DNA from: Alteripontixanthobacter maritimus | GTDB lineage: Bacteria > Pseudomonadota > Alphaproteobacteria > Sphingomonadales > Sphingomonadaceae | Length of the DNA stretch: 64,000 nucleotides | NCBI RefSeq assembly: GCF_003340475.1 | Contig: NZ_QBKA01000002.1 | Span: 2,427,501-2,491,500, forward strand | Direction: 5' to 3' | Shown: positions 52,978 through 63,215 of the stretch, piece after piece | How the letters are laid out: every line of letters begins with the position of its first letter | Numbering within the stretch: the stretch's first letter is position 1 | The notes under the pieces: model-generated | Database searches by the model: none | What the model saw: the letters and a program-made list of their open reading frames with translations, nothing else | What the model was told of the DNA's origin: nothing | Made by a program: the position numbers and the translations under genes

Positions 52978-55900
52978 TCAGCGCAGCAGCAGGTTGCGAG
53001 CCTGGCTGGCGATCTGGGCGAGCATGGCAGGCGCGACCTGCGGATGCCGCTGCGCCCGGCCGATCATCGAACGGAACTGGCGGATTGCGTCAGAATTCGC
53101 GTCCAGCCATGCCGTCACTGCCTTGCGCGGATCGGCCTTGCCATCCTTGCGGCGGGCCAGCCGGGCAAGGAAATCGAGCCGCATCTGCTGAAAGTCGCGG
53201 GCGAGTCCGGCTACCAGCATCCGTTCCCAGATGTCGGACGGGTTCATCAGCGTGGCGGTTCCCTGCGCCCAATCGAGACCGAGAGCGCCACCCAGTTCGG
53301 TAAACGCGCCGGTCAGCTTGCGCGGCGCGATGCCGGTATCGACCGCCAGGCGTGCCAGCCCGATACTTCCATCCATTTCGAACAAATGGACCGCATCGGT
53401 GGCCAGATCCTTAGGCGCACCGGCCTGCGTGAAAGTGCGGCACAGGGTTTCCGCTTGCTGCCGCGATTCGGCGGCAAGCAGGCTGCCGGTTTCGCGCGAA
53501 AGTTCGCTGACGCCTTTCTGCAATTGCGCGACCGTTTCCGCCGGCCCGAGCCGGTCCACACCAATGCGTAGCAGGTCCGCCATCTGGCCGCGCATCGCGA
53601 CAGCCACCCTGTCGAACAGCAACAGCCGCGCATCTTCGTTCATATCGCTCTGTTCCAGGCGTTCCCACAGGTCCGGAAAGTCGAACAGCTCTTCGGCGGT
53701 GACGAAAGCGGTGGCGACCTGCGCCAGCGTGACGCCCTCTTCTTCCTGCAACTCGAACGGGTGAACGAGGCCCAGCCGGTTGACCACGCGGTTGGCGATT
53801 TCGGTGGCGATGATCTCGCGTCGTAGCCGGTGCCCAAGAATCTGCGCGCGATAGGTCTTGCGCATGGGTTCGGGGAAATAGCCCAACAGCACAGGTTCCA
53901 TTGCCGGATCGTCCGGCAAGGCGCTGTTTTCGATCGCGTCCTGCAGGGAGAGCTTGGCCGAGGATAGCAGCACCGCCAGTTCCGGCCGGGTCAGGCCGGT
54001 ACCATCGGCCGCGCGCCGCGAAAGCTGTTCGCCATCCGCCAGACCTTCGGTCCGCCGGTCGAGATCGCCCATCTCCTCCAGCGTTTCGATAAGGCGCATC
54101 TGCGCAGCCGTTGCCTTGGCCCCGCCAATTTCCGCAATGGACAGCGCCAGCGCCTGCAGCCGGTTATCTTCAAGCACGATCTGCGCCACTTCGTCCGTCA
54201 TTTGGACGAGCAAGGCGTTGCGTTTCTTTTCCGACAGTTTGCCGTCACGCCGGGCGGCGGCCAGCGCGATCTTGATATTCACTTCGTTATCCGAACAGTC
54301 CACGCCGGCCGAATTGTCGATGAAGTCGGTGTTGATGCGCCCGCCCGCCAGCGCGAATTCGATGCGGCCTGCCTGCGTCACGCCAAGGTTTGCGCCTTCG
54401 CCGATAACCTTCGCGCCCACTTCCTCGCCGTCGATGCGGATCGTGTCATTGGCAGGATCGCCCACGACGGCGTTATTCTCGGTGCTGTTCTTGATGTAAG
54501 TGCCGATGCCGCCGAACCACAGCAGGTCGACCTCGGCCTTGAGGATTGCGGAGATCAGCGCATCGGGTTCGATCTCGTCCGCCTCGATACCGAGCAGCGC
54601 GCGGGTCTGGTCCGACAGTTCGATGCGTTTCGCACTTCGGGGAAATACACCGCCGCCTTTCGAAATCAGCTTGGAATCGTAATCTTCCCAGCTCGACCGG
54701 GCGAGGCCGAACAGGCGCTTGCGCTCGGTCCAGCTTTTCGCGGCATCCGGATCGGGATCGATGAAGATGTGTCGATGATCGAAGGCGGCGACCAGCCGGA
54801 TGGTCTTCGACAGCAGCATTCCGTTGCCGAACACGTCGCCCGACATATCACCGCAGCCGGCCACGGTAATCTCGTCCGATTGCACGTCCACGCCCATCTC
54901 GCGGAAATGGCGCTGGACCGAAACCCATGCGCCGCGCGCGGTGATGCCCATCGCCTTGTGATCGTACCCGTTCGACCCGCCGCTGGCGAAGGCATCGTCG
55001 AGCCAGAAATCGCGGCTTTCCGCAATGGCGTTGGCAACGTCGGAGAAGCGCGCAGTGCCCTTGTCCGCCGCCACCACGAAATAGGGATCGTTGCCGTCGG
55101 TAATGACGACCCGGTCGGGATGCACGACCTTGCCGTCGACGATATTGTCCGTCACCGACAGCAGCGTGCGGATGAACACCTTGTAACTTGCCTGCCCTTC
55201 GGCAGCCCAACCTTCGCGGTCGATCGCGGGGGAGGGAAGCTGCTTGGGATAGAACCCGCCTTTCGCACCGGTCGGCACGATCACCGCGTTCTTCACGCGC
55301 TGCGCTTTCATCAGACCCAGCACTTCGGTGCGGAAGTCATCGCGTCGGTCGGACCAGCGAAGCCCGCCGCGCGCGACTGCGCCGGCGCGCAAATGAATAC
55401 CCTCGACGCGCCGCGAATAGACGAAGATCTCGCGCCATGGCACAGGCTTTGGCAAATTGGGTATGAGCGAGGAATCGATCTTGAACGCCAGCGCCTCGTC
55501 CGCCGCGGGGGCAAACGCGTTGGTCCGCAGCACCGCTTCGAACACGGCCTGATACAGGCGCAGCAATCGATCGTCGTTGATGGCGTGGACGTTTGCCAAC
55601 CCTGCACGGATTGCCTCGCGCGCAGCCTTCGCAACCGGTTCGCGCTTACCGGAAAAATCGGGATCGTGGACCGCGTCGAACAGTGCAATCAACGCGCGTG
55701 TGACGTCGGGTGCGCGGTCCAGCGCATCGACGACGGTATAGATGGTGAAGCCCATGCCGGTCTGCCGCAGATAGCGATAGGTCGCCCGAAGCCAGCCGGC
55801 CTGCTGCGCCGACAGGCCGGTGGTGATGACCAGCCGGTTGAACGGATCGTCCTCGGCATGTTCGTTGAGAACGGCGGCAATCGCCTCCTCGATCGCATCG

Positions 55901-57759
55901 CCGCGTTGCAGCATTGCGTCGGTCGTCGCGGCGGCGTCGGGGGTTTCGGGGGATGTGGGCAGGGACAGCAGGAAATCGTTGATCGTGCCAAGTTCGCCAT
56001 CGTTCAGCGGGGTGGGTCTTTCGGTCAGCACGGTGAAACCGAAATTTTCCAGCGCCGGAACCGCATCGGTCAGCGCGAGCGCACCGCGATGCTGGATGAC
56101 CTTGAGGCGCAGACGGCCCGGTGCGTCAGATGCAAATCGATACAATCGGGCATCGCGCAGCGGGGCGGCATGGCTGGATTTGAGATCGAGGGCAGACAGG
56201 CGCCGTAAGCGTCCGATATCGCGCGCTGCCTCCGCCGCGCCATACGTACCGCGATAAGTGGCGGGGAAGATTCCCGCGAAACGCTGGGCGATGGCCGCCG
56301 CCCGCCCCGGCTCCATGTCGTGCGCCAGCTCGCCTTCCACGGCCTCGCTCCAGCCGCGCAGCATATCCTGCAAGCGCTTGTCGAGCGCTGCCTCGTCGAT
56401 CGTGTAATCGCCGCCGCGCAAGTCGAGGACGAAGCGCATCATGGCAAGGTTGCCGCCTTCGACCTGCACGCTCCAGTCGAGGATATCGGCGTTCGCCCCG
56501 CGCTGCAGCAGGCTCTGGATTTGCAGGCGGACGGCAGTGGACAGCGAATCGCGGGGAAGCCAGGCGAAAGCGAACAGGTGGCGGGCCAGCGGTGCCTCGA
56601 CCAGCGCAAGGCGCGGGCGCGGCCGGTCCACCAGGCTCATCATGGTTGTGGTCACCCGGATGATATCTTCATCTTCGAACCCGACCAGCAGATCGTGCGG
56701 CAGGGTGGTCAGCGCATGGATCAACGCCTTGCCGGCATGGCCGGTGGGGGAGAATTGCAATTCGTCCATCATCAGTACCAGCTGCGCGCGCAGGCGCGGG
56801 ACGGAGGCGGGCGGCGCGCTCAATCCGGCGCTGGTCCAGACACCGGCATGGATGGACAGCGCGACGAGATCGCCGTTTTCGCGCACCGGCACGATGAACA
56901 GGTCTAGCGGGACGCGGCGGTGGACGTTCGACAGGCGGTTCGCCTTCACCACCAGCGGGGCGCGTTCGGACCCCTCGTCACGGCTTTCGAACCATGCGAA
57001 CGCGCGGTCGTAACTTTCATCGGCCAGAATGCTCTTGGCGCTGCGGCGGCAGATACCCAGCACCTTGGAATGGCTGCCATCGCGGTGGCGGGTGATATGG
57101 CCGAGCTGCGTAAGCATCCCCTTATTGAGCCAGTCGAGCAGTGCCGCGCCCTCCTCGTCCACGACGCGTTCGATATCGGCTTCCATCGCCGCGCGCATCT
57201 TGGACCAGTCGCTCACCGCGGCGCGTACATCGCCCAGCACGGTGCGCAGCGCGCGTTCCAGTGCGCGGCGCTGCTTGGCATCCACCCGGTCGGTTTCGAT
57301 ATAGATCATGGACTCCGCGACCACCGCCTTGTCGCTAGGCGACAGCGACCCGCCCAGTGCCTCGATCCGGCCACCGGCGTTCCGCCTTACGGGCACCACC
57401 GGGTGAACCAGCCGGTCGATGGTGACTCCTTCCGCCGTGATCAGCGACGCGACGGAATCGACCAGGAACGGCATATCCTCGTTCACCACCGCGATCCGCA
57501 TGAAGCGTTTATCCGCCGTGGCGCTGGTCATCTCGACCACCGGTTCGCCCGCTTCGCGCGTTTCGCTGGCGGTAAAGAGGAATGCTGCAGCCTCGTCCAT
57601 CTGCTCGCGCGAGAAGGGCTCTTCGCCGGGCAGGATGGAGGCGCACATGGTGTCCGAAAGGTTTGCAACCAGTGCCGCGTCCGATCGTGACAGTTTGCCG
57701 TCAGCCCCGGAAACCTTCGTCGCGGATTTTGTGCTGGCGGATTTCTTGCGGGCGGCCAT
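52978..57759 (-). CDS. NAD-specific glutamate dehydrogenase, large class
   Basis: The 1593-residue enzyme is of the 180 kDa class, converting glutamate to 2-oxoglutarate and ammonium with NAD. The N-terminal half carries ACT-like regulatory domains (MRIAVVNEDMPFLVDSVAS); the catalytic core includes RVEGIHLRAGAVARGGLRWSDR, DFRTEVLGLMKAQ, IVPTGAKGGF, VAGCGDMSGDVFGNGML and VIGEGANLGVTQAGRI. An N-terminal Lys/Ser/Thr tract precedes it. GAGGAG lies 8 bases before the ATG at 57759. Upstream is an inverted repeat at 57833-57848 that may be an operator. Confidence 0.95.
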   Translation of the reverse strand: MAARKKSASTKSATKVSGADGKLSRSDAALVANLSDTMCASILPGEEPFSREQMDEAAAFLFTASETREAGEPVVEMTSATADKRFMRIAVVNEDMPFLVDSVASLITAEGVTIDRLVHPVVPVRRNAGGRIEALGGSLSPSDKAVVAESMIYIETDRVDAKQRRALERALRTVLGDVRAAVSDWSKMRAAMEADIERVVDEEGAALLDWLNKGMLTQLGHITRHRDGSHSKVLGICRRSAKSILADESYDRAFAWFESRDEGSERAPLVVKANRLSNVHRRVPLDLFIVPVRENGDLVALSIHAGVWTSAGLSAPPASVPRLRAQLVLMMDELQFSPTGHAGKALIHALTTLPHDLLVGFEDEDIIRVTTTMMSLVDRPRPRLALVEAPLARHLFAFAWLPRDSLSTAVRLQIQSLLQRGANADILDWSVQVEGGNLAMMRFVLDLRGGDYTIDEAALDKRLQDMLRGWSEAVEGELAHDMEPGRAAAIAQRFAGIFPATYRGTYGAAEAARDIGRLRRLSALDLKSSHAAPLRDARLYRFASDAPGRLRLKVIQHRGALALTDAVPALENFGFTVLTERPTPLNDGELGTINDFLLSLPTSPETPDAAATTDAMLQRGDAIEEAIAAVLNEHAEDDPFNRLVITTGLSAQQAGWLRATYRYLRQTGMGFTIYTVVDALDRAPDVTRALIALFDAVHDPDFSGKREPVAKAAREAIRAGLANVHAINDDRLLRLYQAVFEAVLRTNAFAPAADEALAFKIDSSLIPNLPKPVPWREIFVYSRRVEGIHLRAGAVARGGLRWSDRRDDFRTEVLGLMKAQRVKNAVIVPTGAKGGFYPKQLPSPAIDREGWAAEGQASYKVFIRTLLSVTDNIVDGKVVHPDRVVITDGNDPYFVVAADKGTARFSDVANAIAESRDFWLDDAFASGGSNGYDHKAMGITARGAWVSVQRHFREMGVDVQSDEITVAGCGDMSGDVFGNGMLLSKTIRLVAAFDHRHIFIDPDPDAAKSWTERKRLFGLARSSWEDYDSKLISKGGGVFPRSAKRIELSDQTRALLGIEADEIEPDALISAILKAEVDLLWFGGIGTYIKNSTENNAVVGDPANDTIRIDGEEVGAKVIGEGANLGVTQAGRIEFALAGGRINTDFIDNSAGVDCSDNEVNIKIALAAARRDGKLSEKKRNALLVQMTDEVAQIVLEDNRLQALALSIAEIGGAKATAAQMRLIETLEEMGDLDRRTEGLADGEQLSRRAADGTGLTRPELAVLLSSAKLSLQDAIENSALPDDPAMEPVLLGYFPEPMRKTYRAQILGHRLRREIIATEIANRVVNRLGLVHPFELQEEEGVTLAQVATAFVTAEELFDFPDLWERLEQSDMNEDARLLLFDRVAVAMRGQMADLLRIGVDRLGPAETVAQLQKGVSELSRETGSLLAAESRQQAETLCRTFTQAGAPKDLATDAVHLFEMDGSIGLARLAVDTGIAPRKLTGAFTELGGALGLDWAQGTATLMNPSDIWERMLVAGLARDFQQMRLDFLARLARRKDGKADPRKAVTAWLDANSDAIRQFRSMIGRAQRHPQVAPAMLAQIASQARNLLLR

Positions 57760-57832
57760 CGATGTGCTCCTCGGGCGGCGCAAGGATATTGCCGCCTCGC
57801 GCAGCGATGTAACAGTCTAATTTGGCTGCGTC

Positions 57833-57848
57833 ATGACCCTGCGGTCAT
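57833..57848. promoter_or_regulatory. Inverted repeat upstream of the glutamate dehydrogenase gene
   Basis: ATGACC-CTGC-GGTCAT, perfect 6-base arms, 74 to 89 bases before the dehydrogenase start, next to an AT-rich stretch. It may be an operator or a stem of a 5' leader. Confidence 0.35.
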
Positions 57849-58026
57849 ACCGTAGCGTAATTTATTTATGTGCGTCTGCCCGAATGCCGCCGCATCGCTC
57901 TATAACGTTAAAGCAAGCTGTTGCGGTGCCGGTCCCTTCCGCCCCTCGCCGCTTGCAGGCCGGCCCTGAAGGGCCTGGTCTTCTACCCAGCCGGTTATAC
58001 CCGTACCGGCCGCCGCGCCCGCTCGC

Positions 58027-59049
58027 TCAGTCGCCGGGGATGTCCGCCCCAAGGATATCCATGACCCGGCCGAGCGAGCGGGCGCGGATTGCGGGATCGT
58101 AAGTCGATCCGGCGCAGATGATCTCGTTCGCACCTGTTCGTTTCACAAATGCCTCGATGGCGGTGCGTACGGTTTGCGGACTGCCTATCGCGCTGGCCTG
58201 CGACAGATGCGCCAGCATCGCTTGGGCAGGTGCAGGCAGGCTGTCGGCGTAATTGCGAACCGGCGGCGGCAATTTGCCCGGGCTGCCACTGCGCAGCCGG
58301 ACAAAGGCCTGTTGCTGCGAACTGGCGTGGTAGTACGCTTCTTCGTCGGTCTCGGCGCAGAGTACCGTCATCGCGGCCATCACATGGGGCTGCGACAGCG
58401 CGGCGGAAGGCTGGAAGTCGCGGCGATAGATCGCCAGCGCGGCATCCAGATGGTCGGGCGCGAAATGGCTTGCGAACGCATAAGGCAGCCCCAGCTTCGC
58501 CGCCAACTGCGCGCCGAACAGGCTGCTGCCCAGCATCCACATTTCCACATTCGCGCCCATGCCGGGCGTGGCGGTTACCGGCAGGTCGATGTCGCCGGTC
58601 AGAAGCGCACGCAGCTCCACCACATCCTGCGGGAATTGTTCGGCTGCGGCGTGCAGGTTCTTGCGTAGCGCCCGCTGGAACCGCTGGTCCGCGCCCGGCG
58701 CGCGACCCAACCCGAGATCGATCCGTCCGGGGAACAGCGCATCCAGCGTCCCGAACTGTTCCGCAATCAGAAATGGGCTGTGATTGGGCAGCATGATCCC
58801 GCCCGATCCGACGCGGATGGTGGACGTCGCATGGCCGACATGGGCGATGACGACCGCGGCGGCTGCGCCTGCAACCCCCTCCATCGCATGGTGTTCCGAC
58901 ACCCAGTACCGCGCATAGCCGGCATCTTCTGCGGCTTTTGCCAGGTCCGCCGCAGCTTCGTAAGCTTCGCCCAGCGAGCTATCTTCGCGTACCGGTACGA
59001 GATCGAGAACGGATAGCGCGGGTATCGATGTGGTCGCGGGTGCAGTCAC
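58027..59049 (-). CDS. LLM-class flavin-dependent oxidoreductase
   Basis: This 340-residue luciferase-like monooxygenase has [18 protein letters not shown], a [15 protein letters not shown] block, [28 protein letters not shown] and the C-terminal [26 protein letters not shown], as in the YhbW group that uses FMN with an unknown substrate. It is likely cytosolic. Its start overlaps the TPR gene stop by four bases, so they are coupled. Confidence 0.92.
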   Translation of the reverse strand: MTAPATTSIPALSVLDLVPVREDSSLGEAYEAAADLAKAAEDAGYARYWVSEHHAMEGVAGAAAAVVIAHVGHATSTIRVGSGGIMLPNHSPFLIAEQFGTLDALFPGRIDLGLGRAPGADQRFQRALRKNLHAAAEQFPQDVVELRALLTGDIDLPVTATPGMGANVEMWMLGSSLFGAQLAAKLGLPYAFASHFAPDHLDAALAIYRRDFQPSAALSQPHVMAAMTVLCAETDEEAYYHASSQQQAFVRLRSGSPGKLPPPVRNYADSLPAPAQAMLAHLSQASAIGSPQTVRTAIEAFVKRTGANEIICAGSTYDPAIRARSLGRVMDILGADIPGD

Positions 59050-59912
59050 GGGTTCGGGGCCGGTTGGGCGATCTGCGCGAGATAGCCTTTTGCGACTTCC
59101 GCTTCCGCCCCATCCGGCGCCGTGTCCAGTACAGATTGCCAGCTCTTGCGCGCGGCATCCTCGCGCCCCTGCAAGATTGCGATGACGCCTGCCTCCAAAC
59201 CGATGGCCGGGTCGAGCGGATCGAGCGTGACGGCCTGTTCGATATGCATTTGCGCTGCCGCCAGATCGTCCAACCTGCGGGCGAGAGTGGCGGAATAGAG
59301 AAACGGTGCCGCATCGCCAGCCTTGGCCTCGCGGGCGAAAGCCAAGGCGCTTGCGGCTTCGTCCAGCCGCCCCAGCGCCACCAGCGCGCGGGCGCTGTCG
59401 AGAGCGATGTCACCGGCCAGCGGCAGCCCGAAGGCATAAGGCCCGAAATCTGCCAGCGCGGTGGCGGCATCGCCATTGGCGAGCGCGGCGTTGCCTGCCA
59501 GCAGCCCCAGCATCGCGCGGTAATTGGCATCGGTATCCACCACGCTCTCTCGCGCGGTCAGGAATGCGTCGCGCGCTCCGGTAAACTGTCCAAGCTCGCT
59601 GCGCGCAAGGCCGAGGCAATGAGCGGCGATAATACGGCGCTCGCCAGTCGCGCCGAGCAAATTACGCTCCGCACGGTCGCGCGCCACAGCGGGGTTGCTG
59701 CGGATCAGTTGCAGACAATCCTGCAAAGCAGCGGGCAATTGCGCCGTGGTTTCGTCCGCATCGCCGGTATCGAGAGTAGGCATGGGTGTCGGCGTGGGGC
59801 GGTCGGGCCGGTTGGCGAGTTCTTCGGGCAGCGCGCTTATCACGCTTTCACGCGGTGCGGGGCCGACCTGCATCAGCATGGGCAGGACAAGTCCGGCAAA
59901 GGTAGCAGTCAT
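59046..59912 (-). CDS. TPR-repeat protein
   Basis: The 288-residue protein has a possible N-terminal signal or anchor ([15 protein letters not shown]), a Pro/Thr linker, and tetratricopeptide-like helices ([86 protein letters not shown]). It likely serves as a protein-binding scaffold, perhaps in the periplasm. It lies between an alpha/beta hydrolase and the LLM oxidoreductase, and its partners are unknown. Confidence 0.8.
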   Translation of the reverse strand: MTATFAGLVLPMLMQVGPAPRESVISALPEELANRPDRPTPTPMPTLDTGDADETTAQLPAALQDCLQLIRSNPAVARDRAERNLLGATGERRIIAAHCLGLARSELGQFTGARDAFLTARESVVDTDANYRAMLGLLAGNAALANGDAATALADFGPYAFGLPLAGDIALDSARALVALGRLDEAASALAFAREAKAGDAAPFLYSATLARRLDDLAAAQMHIEQAVTLDPLDPAIGLEAGVIAILQGREDAARKSWQSVLDTAPDGAEAEVAKGYLAQIAQPAPNP

Positions 59913-59942
59913 GGTTCGTTTCGTCCCGGTGGGGCGCGCGCG

Positions 59943-60698
59943 TCAAAGCGCGGAATAAATGCCTAGCAGCGCCTCGATATCGGTATCGCGCGACAGGCGG
60001 TGGTCGCCGTCCTTGACGAGCGTCACCTGTACATCGTCCGAACGAAGCGCGGCTGCGAGTTGCAAGCTGATGTCCCACGGCACATCGGCATCGCGTTGCC
60101 CGTGGAGCAGGCGCATCGGCACATCGACCGGAATCTCGCCGCCGAGCTGCAACGATTGCTGCGCGTCCTGCCAGAACTTCGCATATGTCGGCGTGGGTTC
60201 AGGGCCGTAGGGATTGTCCTCGAAGACTGTCTCGCCCGCTGCGAGTTTGGCCTTCTGACCGTCATCGAAGCCCCATTGCGAGAAATCCGGCGCAGCTGCG
60301 ATGCCGACCATCGCGTGGAGCGAAGCCCCGAGCTTGCGCGCCACAAGCAGCATCAGCCAACCGCCCATCGACGAACCGACCAGCACGACAGGGCTATTTG
60401 CCCTGGCTGCAATAAGCGCCAGCACCTCGTCCCGCCATTGTGTCAGCGTGCCGTTTGCAAACTCCCCGTCGCTCGATCCGCAACCCGAATAATCGAGCAG
60501 CAGGCAGCCACGTTTGTTCGCTCTCGCCCACTCCATCGTGGCGGTCGCCTTGCCGCCGTCCATGTCCGACATATAGCCGGGCAGGAACACGATTGTCGGC
60601 GCGCCGGGCGGGGCGGGATGATAGCGGAAGGCAATATTCCGCCGCGCTGTGTCGATGCGTTCGGGAAGCGCAAAATACTCGATCGGAATGTGGGTCAT
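59943..60698 (-). CDS. Alpha/beta hydrolase
   Basis: The 251-residue protein has IVFLPGYMSDMDGGKATA, the nucleophile elbow GSSMGGWLM, DYSGCGSSDGEF and HGQRDADVPWD with the acid, and a late His in DGDHRLSRDTD. It resembles the ABHD10-like serine hydrolases that act on acyl chains. No signal peptide, so probably cytosolic. It is 30 bases before the TPR gene and 15 bases after the M48 gene stop. Confidence 0.9.
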   Translation of the reverse strand: MTHIPIEYFALPERIDTARRNIAFRYHPAPPGAPTIVFLPGYMSDMDGGKATATMEWARANKRGCLLLDYSGCGSSDGEFANGTLTQWRDEVLALIAARANSPVVLVGSSMGGWLMLLVARKLGASLHAMVGIAAAPDFSQWGFDDGQKAKLAAGETVFEDNPYGPEPTPTYAKFWQDAQQSLQLGGEIPVDVPMRLLHGQRDADVPWDISLQLAAALRSDDVQVTLVKDGDHRLSRDTDIEALLGIYSAL

Positions 60699-60713
60699 CG
60701 GTCGGTCGCTTCC

Positions 60714-61823
60714 CTAGAAGAAATCGAACTCCTCCACATCGGGATCGTTCTTGCAAGCGGACAGGATGGCGGCATATTCACGCTTCGTCAGGATGTCGCG
60801 ATAGCTGGCCTGCGGATCCTTGCTGGCGCGGTAGGCATCGGCGCGTTCCTTGGCAGCGGGGTGCGTGGCGAGCCATCCGGTGATGGCCGGCGCATTCGTG
60901 TCTTCATATTCTTCCGCCACCCGATCGAAAAACGCTGCCGCGCCATCGGGTGAAACGCGCACTTCGCGCAGTCTTTCGCGTGCAAATTCGTCCGCTTCCG
61001 TTTCCGCCTCGCGCGAATAATCCAGCGAGGCGATGCCCAGCGCGCTTTCGCTGTAACCGCCGCCCAGACCCGCCGACAGGATCGACAGGCCGAACTGGCG
61101 CAGCACCGCGGTCATCACATGGCGTTCGCGCACATGACCCACCTCATGCGCCAGCACGCCTGTCACTTCATCCTGCCTTTCCGCCTCCTGCAACAGCCCG
61201 TCGAACAGCAGCACCTGCCCGCCGGGTAGGGCCACCGCGTTGACCATATCGAAATTGGCAATGCCGAGCTTGATGCGCGCGCCGTCTTCCTCGCTACCCG
61301 GGTCCATTGTGCGCACCAGCTTGGCCAGCGCCGCATCGCTTTCAGGTGTGCTGCACAGCCGCCCGCCGAAATCGCCGATCATCGCCTCGCCCATATTGCG
61401 TTCCCACCGTTCGGGTACCATTGGGCCGAGCCAGTTTGGCGCGGTCATGAACAGCGCGACAGCAGTAACGCTGACTGCGGCAAATCCGGCCGTCATTTTC
61501 AGCAGCCCGTGCCGGTCGATCCACGCGCCGTAATCGGATTTTGTCGGCAGCAACGCTGCGATCGCGGGCGGAGGGTCGGCAGGCAGGATCAGCCGGAATT
61601 CTTCAATCTCGCCGCGGCCGTAGATTATGCCGTCGGCGCGTTTGTCGAGATATTGCAGCTCGCTTGCAGGGACGGTGATATCCTCCACCCGATCGCCCGG
61701 TTCGGCATCCGCCCGCAGCAACAGATTGCCGTCCAAAGCGGCGGCCACCCCTTCATGCTTGACGGCAGTAAGCCCGTCGAACCAGCTTGCGCGCACGGCG
61801 CTCGCCGCTTCGGACGCAGCCAT
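60714..61823 (-). CDS. M48-family metallopeptidase, membrane-anchored
   Basis: The 369-residue protein starts MAASEAASAVRASWFDGL (ATG 61823; a longer in-frame start would overlap the DUF898 gene). An N-terminal soluble domain is followed by one membrane helix (TAGFAAVSVTAVALFM) and an M48 domain with HEVGH in GVLAHEVGHVRERHV and the third ligand in ETEADEFARERL. It is coupled in position to the YjgN/DUF898 gene upstream (19 bases), a pairing seen in other proteobacteria. It is the third M48 protein in the window. Confidence 0.9.
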   Translation of the reverse strand: MAASEAASAVRASWFDGLTAVKHEGVAAALDGNLLLRADAEPGDRVEDITVPASELQYLDKRADGIIYGRGEIEEFRLILPADPPPAIAALLPTKSDYGAWIDRHGLLKMTAGFAAVSVTAVALFMTAPNWLGPMVPERWERNMGEAMIGDFGGRLCSTPESDAALAKLVRTMDPGSEEDGARIKLGIANFDMVNAVALPGGQVLLFDGLLQEAERQDEVTGVLAHEVGHVRERHVMTAVLRQFGLSILSAGLGGGYSESALGIASLDYSREAETEADEFARERLREVRVSPDGAAAFFDRVAEEYEDTNAPAITGWLATHPAAKERADAYRASKDPQASYRDILTKREYAAILSACKNDPDVEEFDFF

Positions 61824-61842
61824 TCCGCCGTCATCCCGCACC

Positions 61843-62928
61843 CTAGATTGCGCCCATATCGAAGCTGTCGAGCAGCCCCTCGCCATGGCCAGCCGTTCTT
61901 GTGGTAGACTGGGTCAGCTCGTCCAACACGATTTCGCCGCTTGCATCCATGTGGATCATAAAGAATTTCCAGTGACGATACGTCAGGAAGATCGCTCCTA
62001 TGCCGAGCGTAAACACCACTAGAAGGATGTCGCCGATCAACAGCTTGAACCAGTCCATCGTCGATGCGTTGAAATGGAATTGCAGCTTGTGCCAGCGGGT
62101 CGATCCCACGACTTCCCGGAAGTATTTGGCGTAGAACGCCATCGCGATCAGGCCCAGCGCGAGGTAGGCGAAGATAACGCCTAGGAAAATTCCGAAAAAG
62201 GTTCCGCCAAGGCCGCCATCCTGTCCGCCAACCCCGAAACCCGCCAGCGCGCCCGTAGCGCCAAACAGGATCGCGAGAATGACGAATACGAACGGCGCGA
62301 GGTAGAACAGTAGATACCGCGCGAAGATATTGCCGTATTCGGCGTTGGCTTCGAATTTGTGCGGCCCGAAGCTCATTGTGTTCCAGCGCTCGTTCCACAG
62401 GCTGGTCATGGACCACGGCACAGCCAGACCAAGCGGAATGTAGCCGGCAACTGTCTTCCACATGTAGGAAAATCCGTAGCCGAAGCCGGCATCATCGCTA
62501 CCGCCGCGAATACCGCGCCAGCGTGTGCGGGACAGGCGGTAACGAAGACCGCGAAACACCGCCACGCCGACAAGGTAGAACACAGCCACCAGGACGGCGA
62601 TCTGCAACAGGACCGCGGCAGCTTCGTAGCCCCGCATCGCCAGAGCCTGGGTAGCGAAGGATGACAGGAAGAACGGCAGGCCGATCAGCCCCAGCACCAG
62701 CAAGGCACCGATGAACAGTTCCATCCCGGTCCCCGCCCATTCCAGCGGTTCATCCACGAACCGGCTGCGCGACCATAAATACCGCCGGGTGCGCGCCGTT
62801 GCCCAAAAACGGTAGATGCCCAGTGTGACGATCGTCAGCAGCAAATTGGTAAAGGCAATCGGGGCATATTCTTGCCACGCCCCCTCGAAGCCGAATGCAC
62901 TTTCGGCGTCCTGCCGCTGTTCGTCCAT
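61843..62928 (-). CDS. YjgN family (DUF898) membrane protein
   Basis: This 361-residue protein has about six to eight transmembrane helices and the DUF898 pattern: FGFEGAWQEYAPIAFTNLLLTIVTLGIYRFWA with TRRYLWSRSRF, near the start, and a later repeat KYFREVVGSTRWHKLQFHF and GDILLVVFTLGIGAIFLTYRHWKFF. Function is unknown. It lies in one transcript with the M48 peptidase, which may process or be regulated by it; this is inference from context. Confidence 0.9.
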   Translation of the reverse strand: MDEQRQDAESAFGFEGAWQEYAPIAFTNLLLTIVTLGIYRFWATARTRRYLWSRSRFVDEPLEWAGTGMELFIGALLVLGLIGLPFFLSSFATQALAMRGYEAAAVLLQIAVLVAVFYLVGVAVFRGLRYRLSRTRWRGIRGGSDDAGFGYGFSYMWKTVAGYIPLGLAVPWSMTSLWNERWNTMSFGPHKFEANAEYGNIFARYLLFYLAPFVFVILAILFGATGALAGFGVGGQDGGLGGTFFGIFLGVIFAYLALGLIAMAFYAKYFREVVGSTRWHKLQFHFNASTMDWFKLLIGDILLVVFTLGIGAIFLTYRHWKFFMIHMDASGEIVLDELTQSTTRTAGHGEGLLDSFDMGAI

Positions 62929-63023
62929 AACCCCACCTCCCCTTTAATTAGTAAGGGGATGCCCACTATCATTCGGGTTATCAAGGACAAGTCGGGCGAA
63001 GCGCCGGATTGGGCCGCTAACGG

Positions 63024-63215
63024 TCAGCTGCGCAGGAATATCTCTTCGATGGGAAGATTGAACAGATCGGCGATCCTGAATGCCAGGGGAAGGGAGGGAT
63101 CGTATTTGCCGGTTTCGATGGCGTTTACGCTTTGGCGCGATACTTCCAATCGGTCGGCCAGCGCCTGCTGGCTCCAATCGCGTTCAGCCCGCAGGACCTT
63201 GAGGCGATTTTTCAT
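63024..63215 (-). CDS. Small XRE-family HTH regulator (YozG type)
   Basis: The 63-residue protein is almost all a Cro/CI helix-turn-helix: KNRLKVLRAERDWSQQALAD and LEVSRQSVNAIETGKYDPSLPLAFRIADLF, ending LPIEEIFLR. Such short regulators usually repress their own operon and pair with a small membrane protein. Here its start overlaps the membrane protein gene's stop by four bases (ATGA). The operator-like repeat at 63894-63913 is the probable binding site. Confidence 0.92.
   Translation of the reverse strand: MKNRLKVLRAERDWSQQALADRLEVSRQSVNAIETGKYDPSLPLAFRIADLFNLPIEEIFLRS

Noticed and set aside
54202-56208. 668-codon open frame on the plus strand
   Set aside because: It lies wholly antisense to the glutamate dehydrogenase gene, whose catalytic motifs are clear; long antisense frames are common in high-GC coding DNA and this one shows no recognisable domain.
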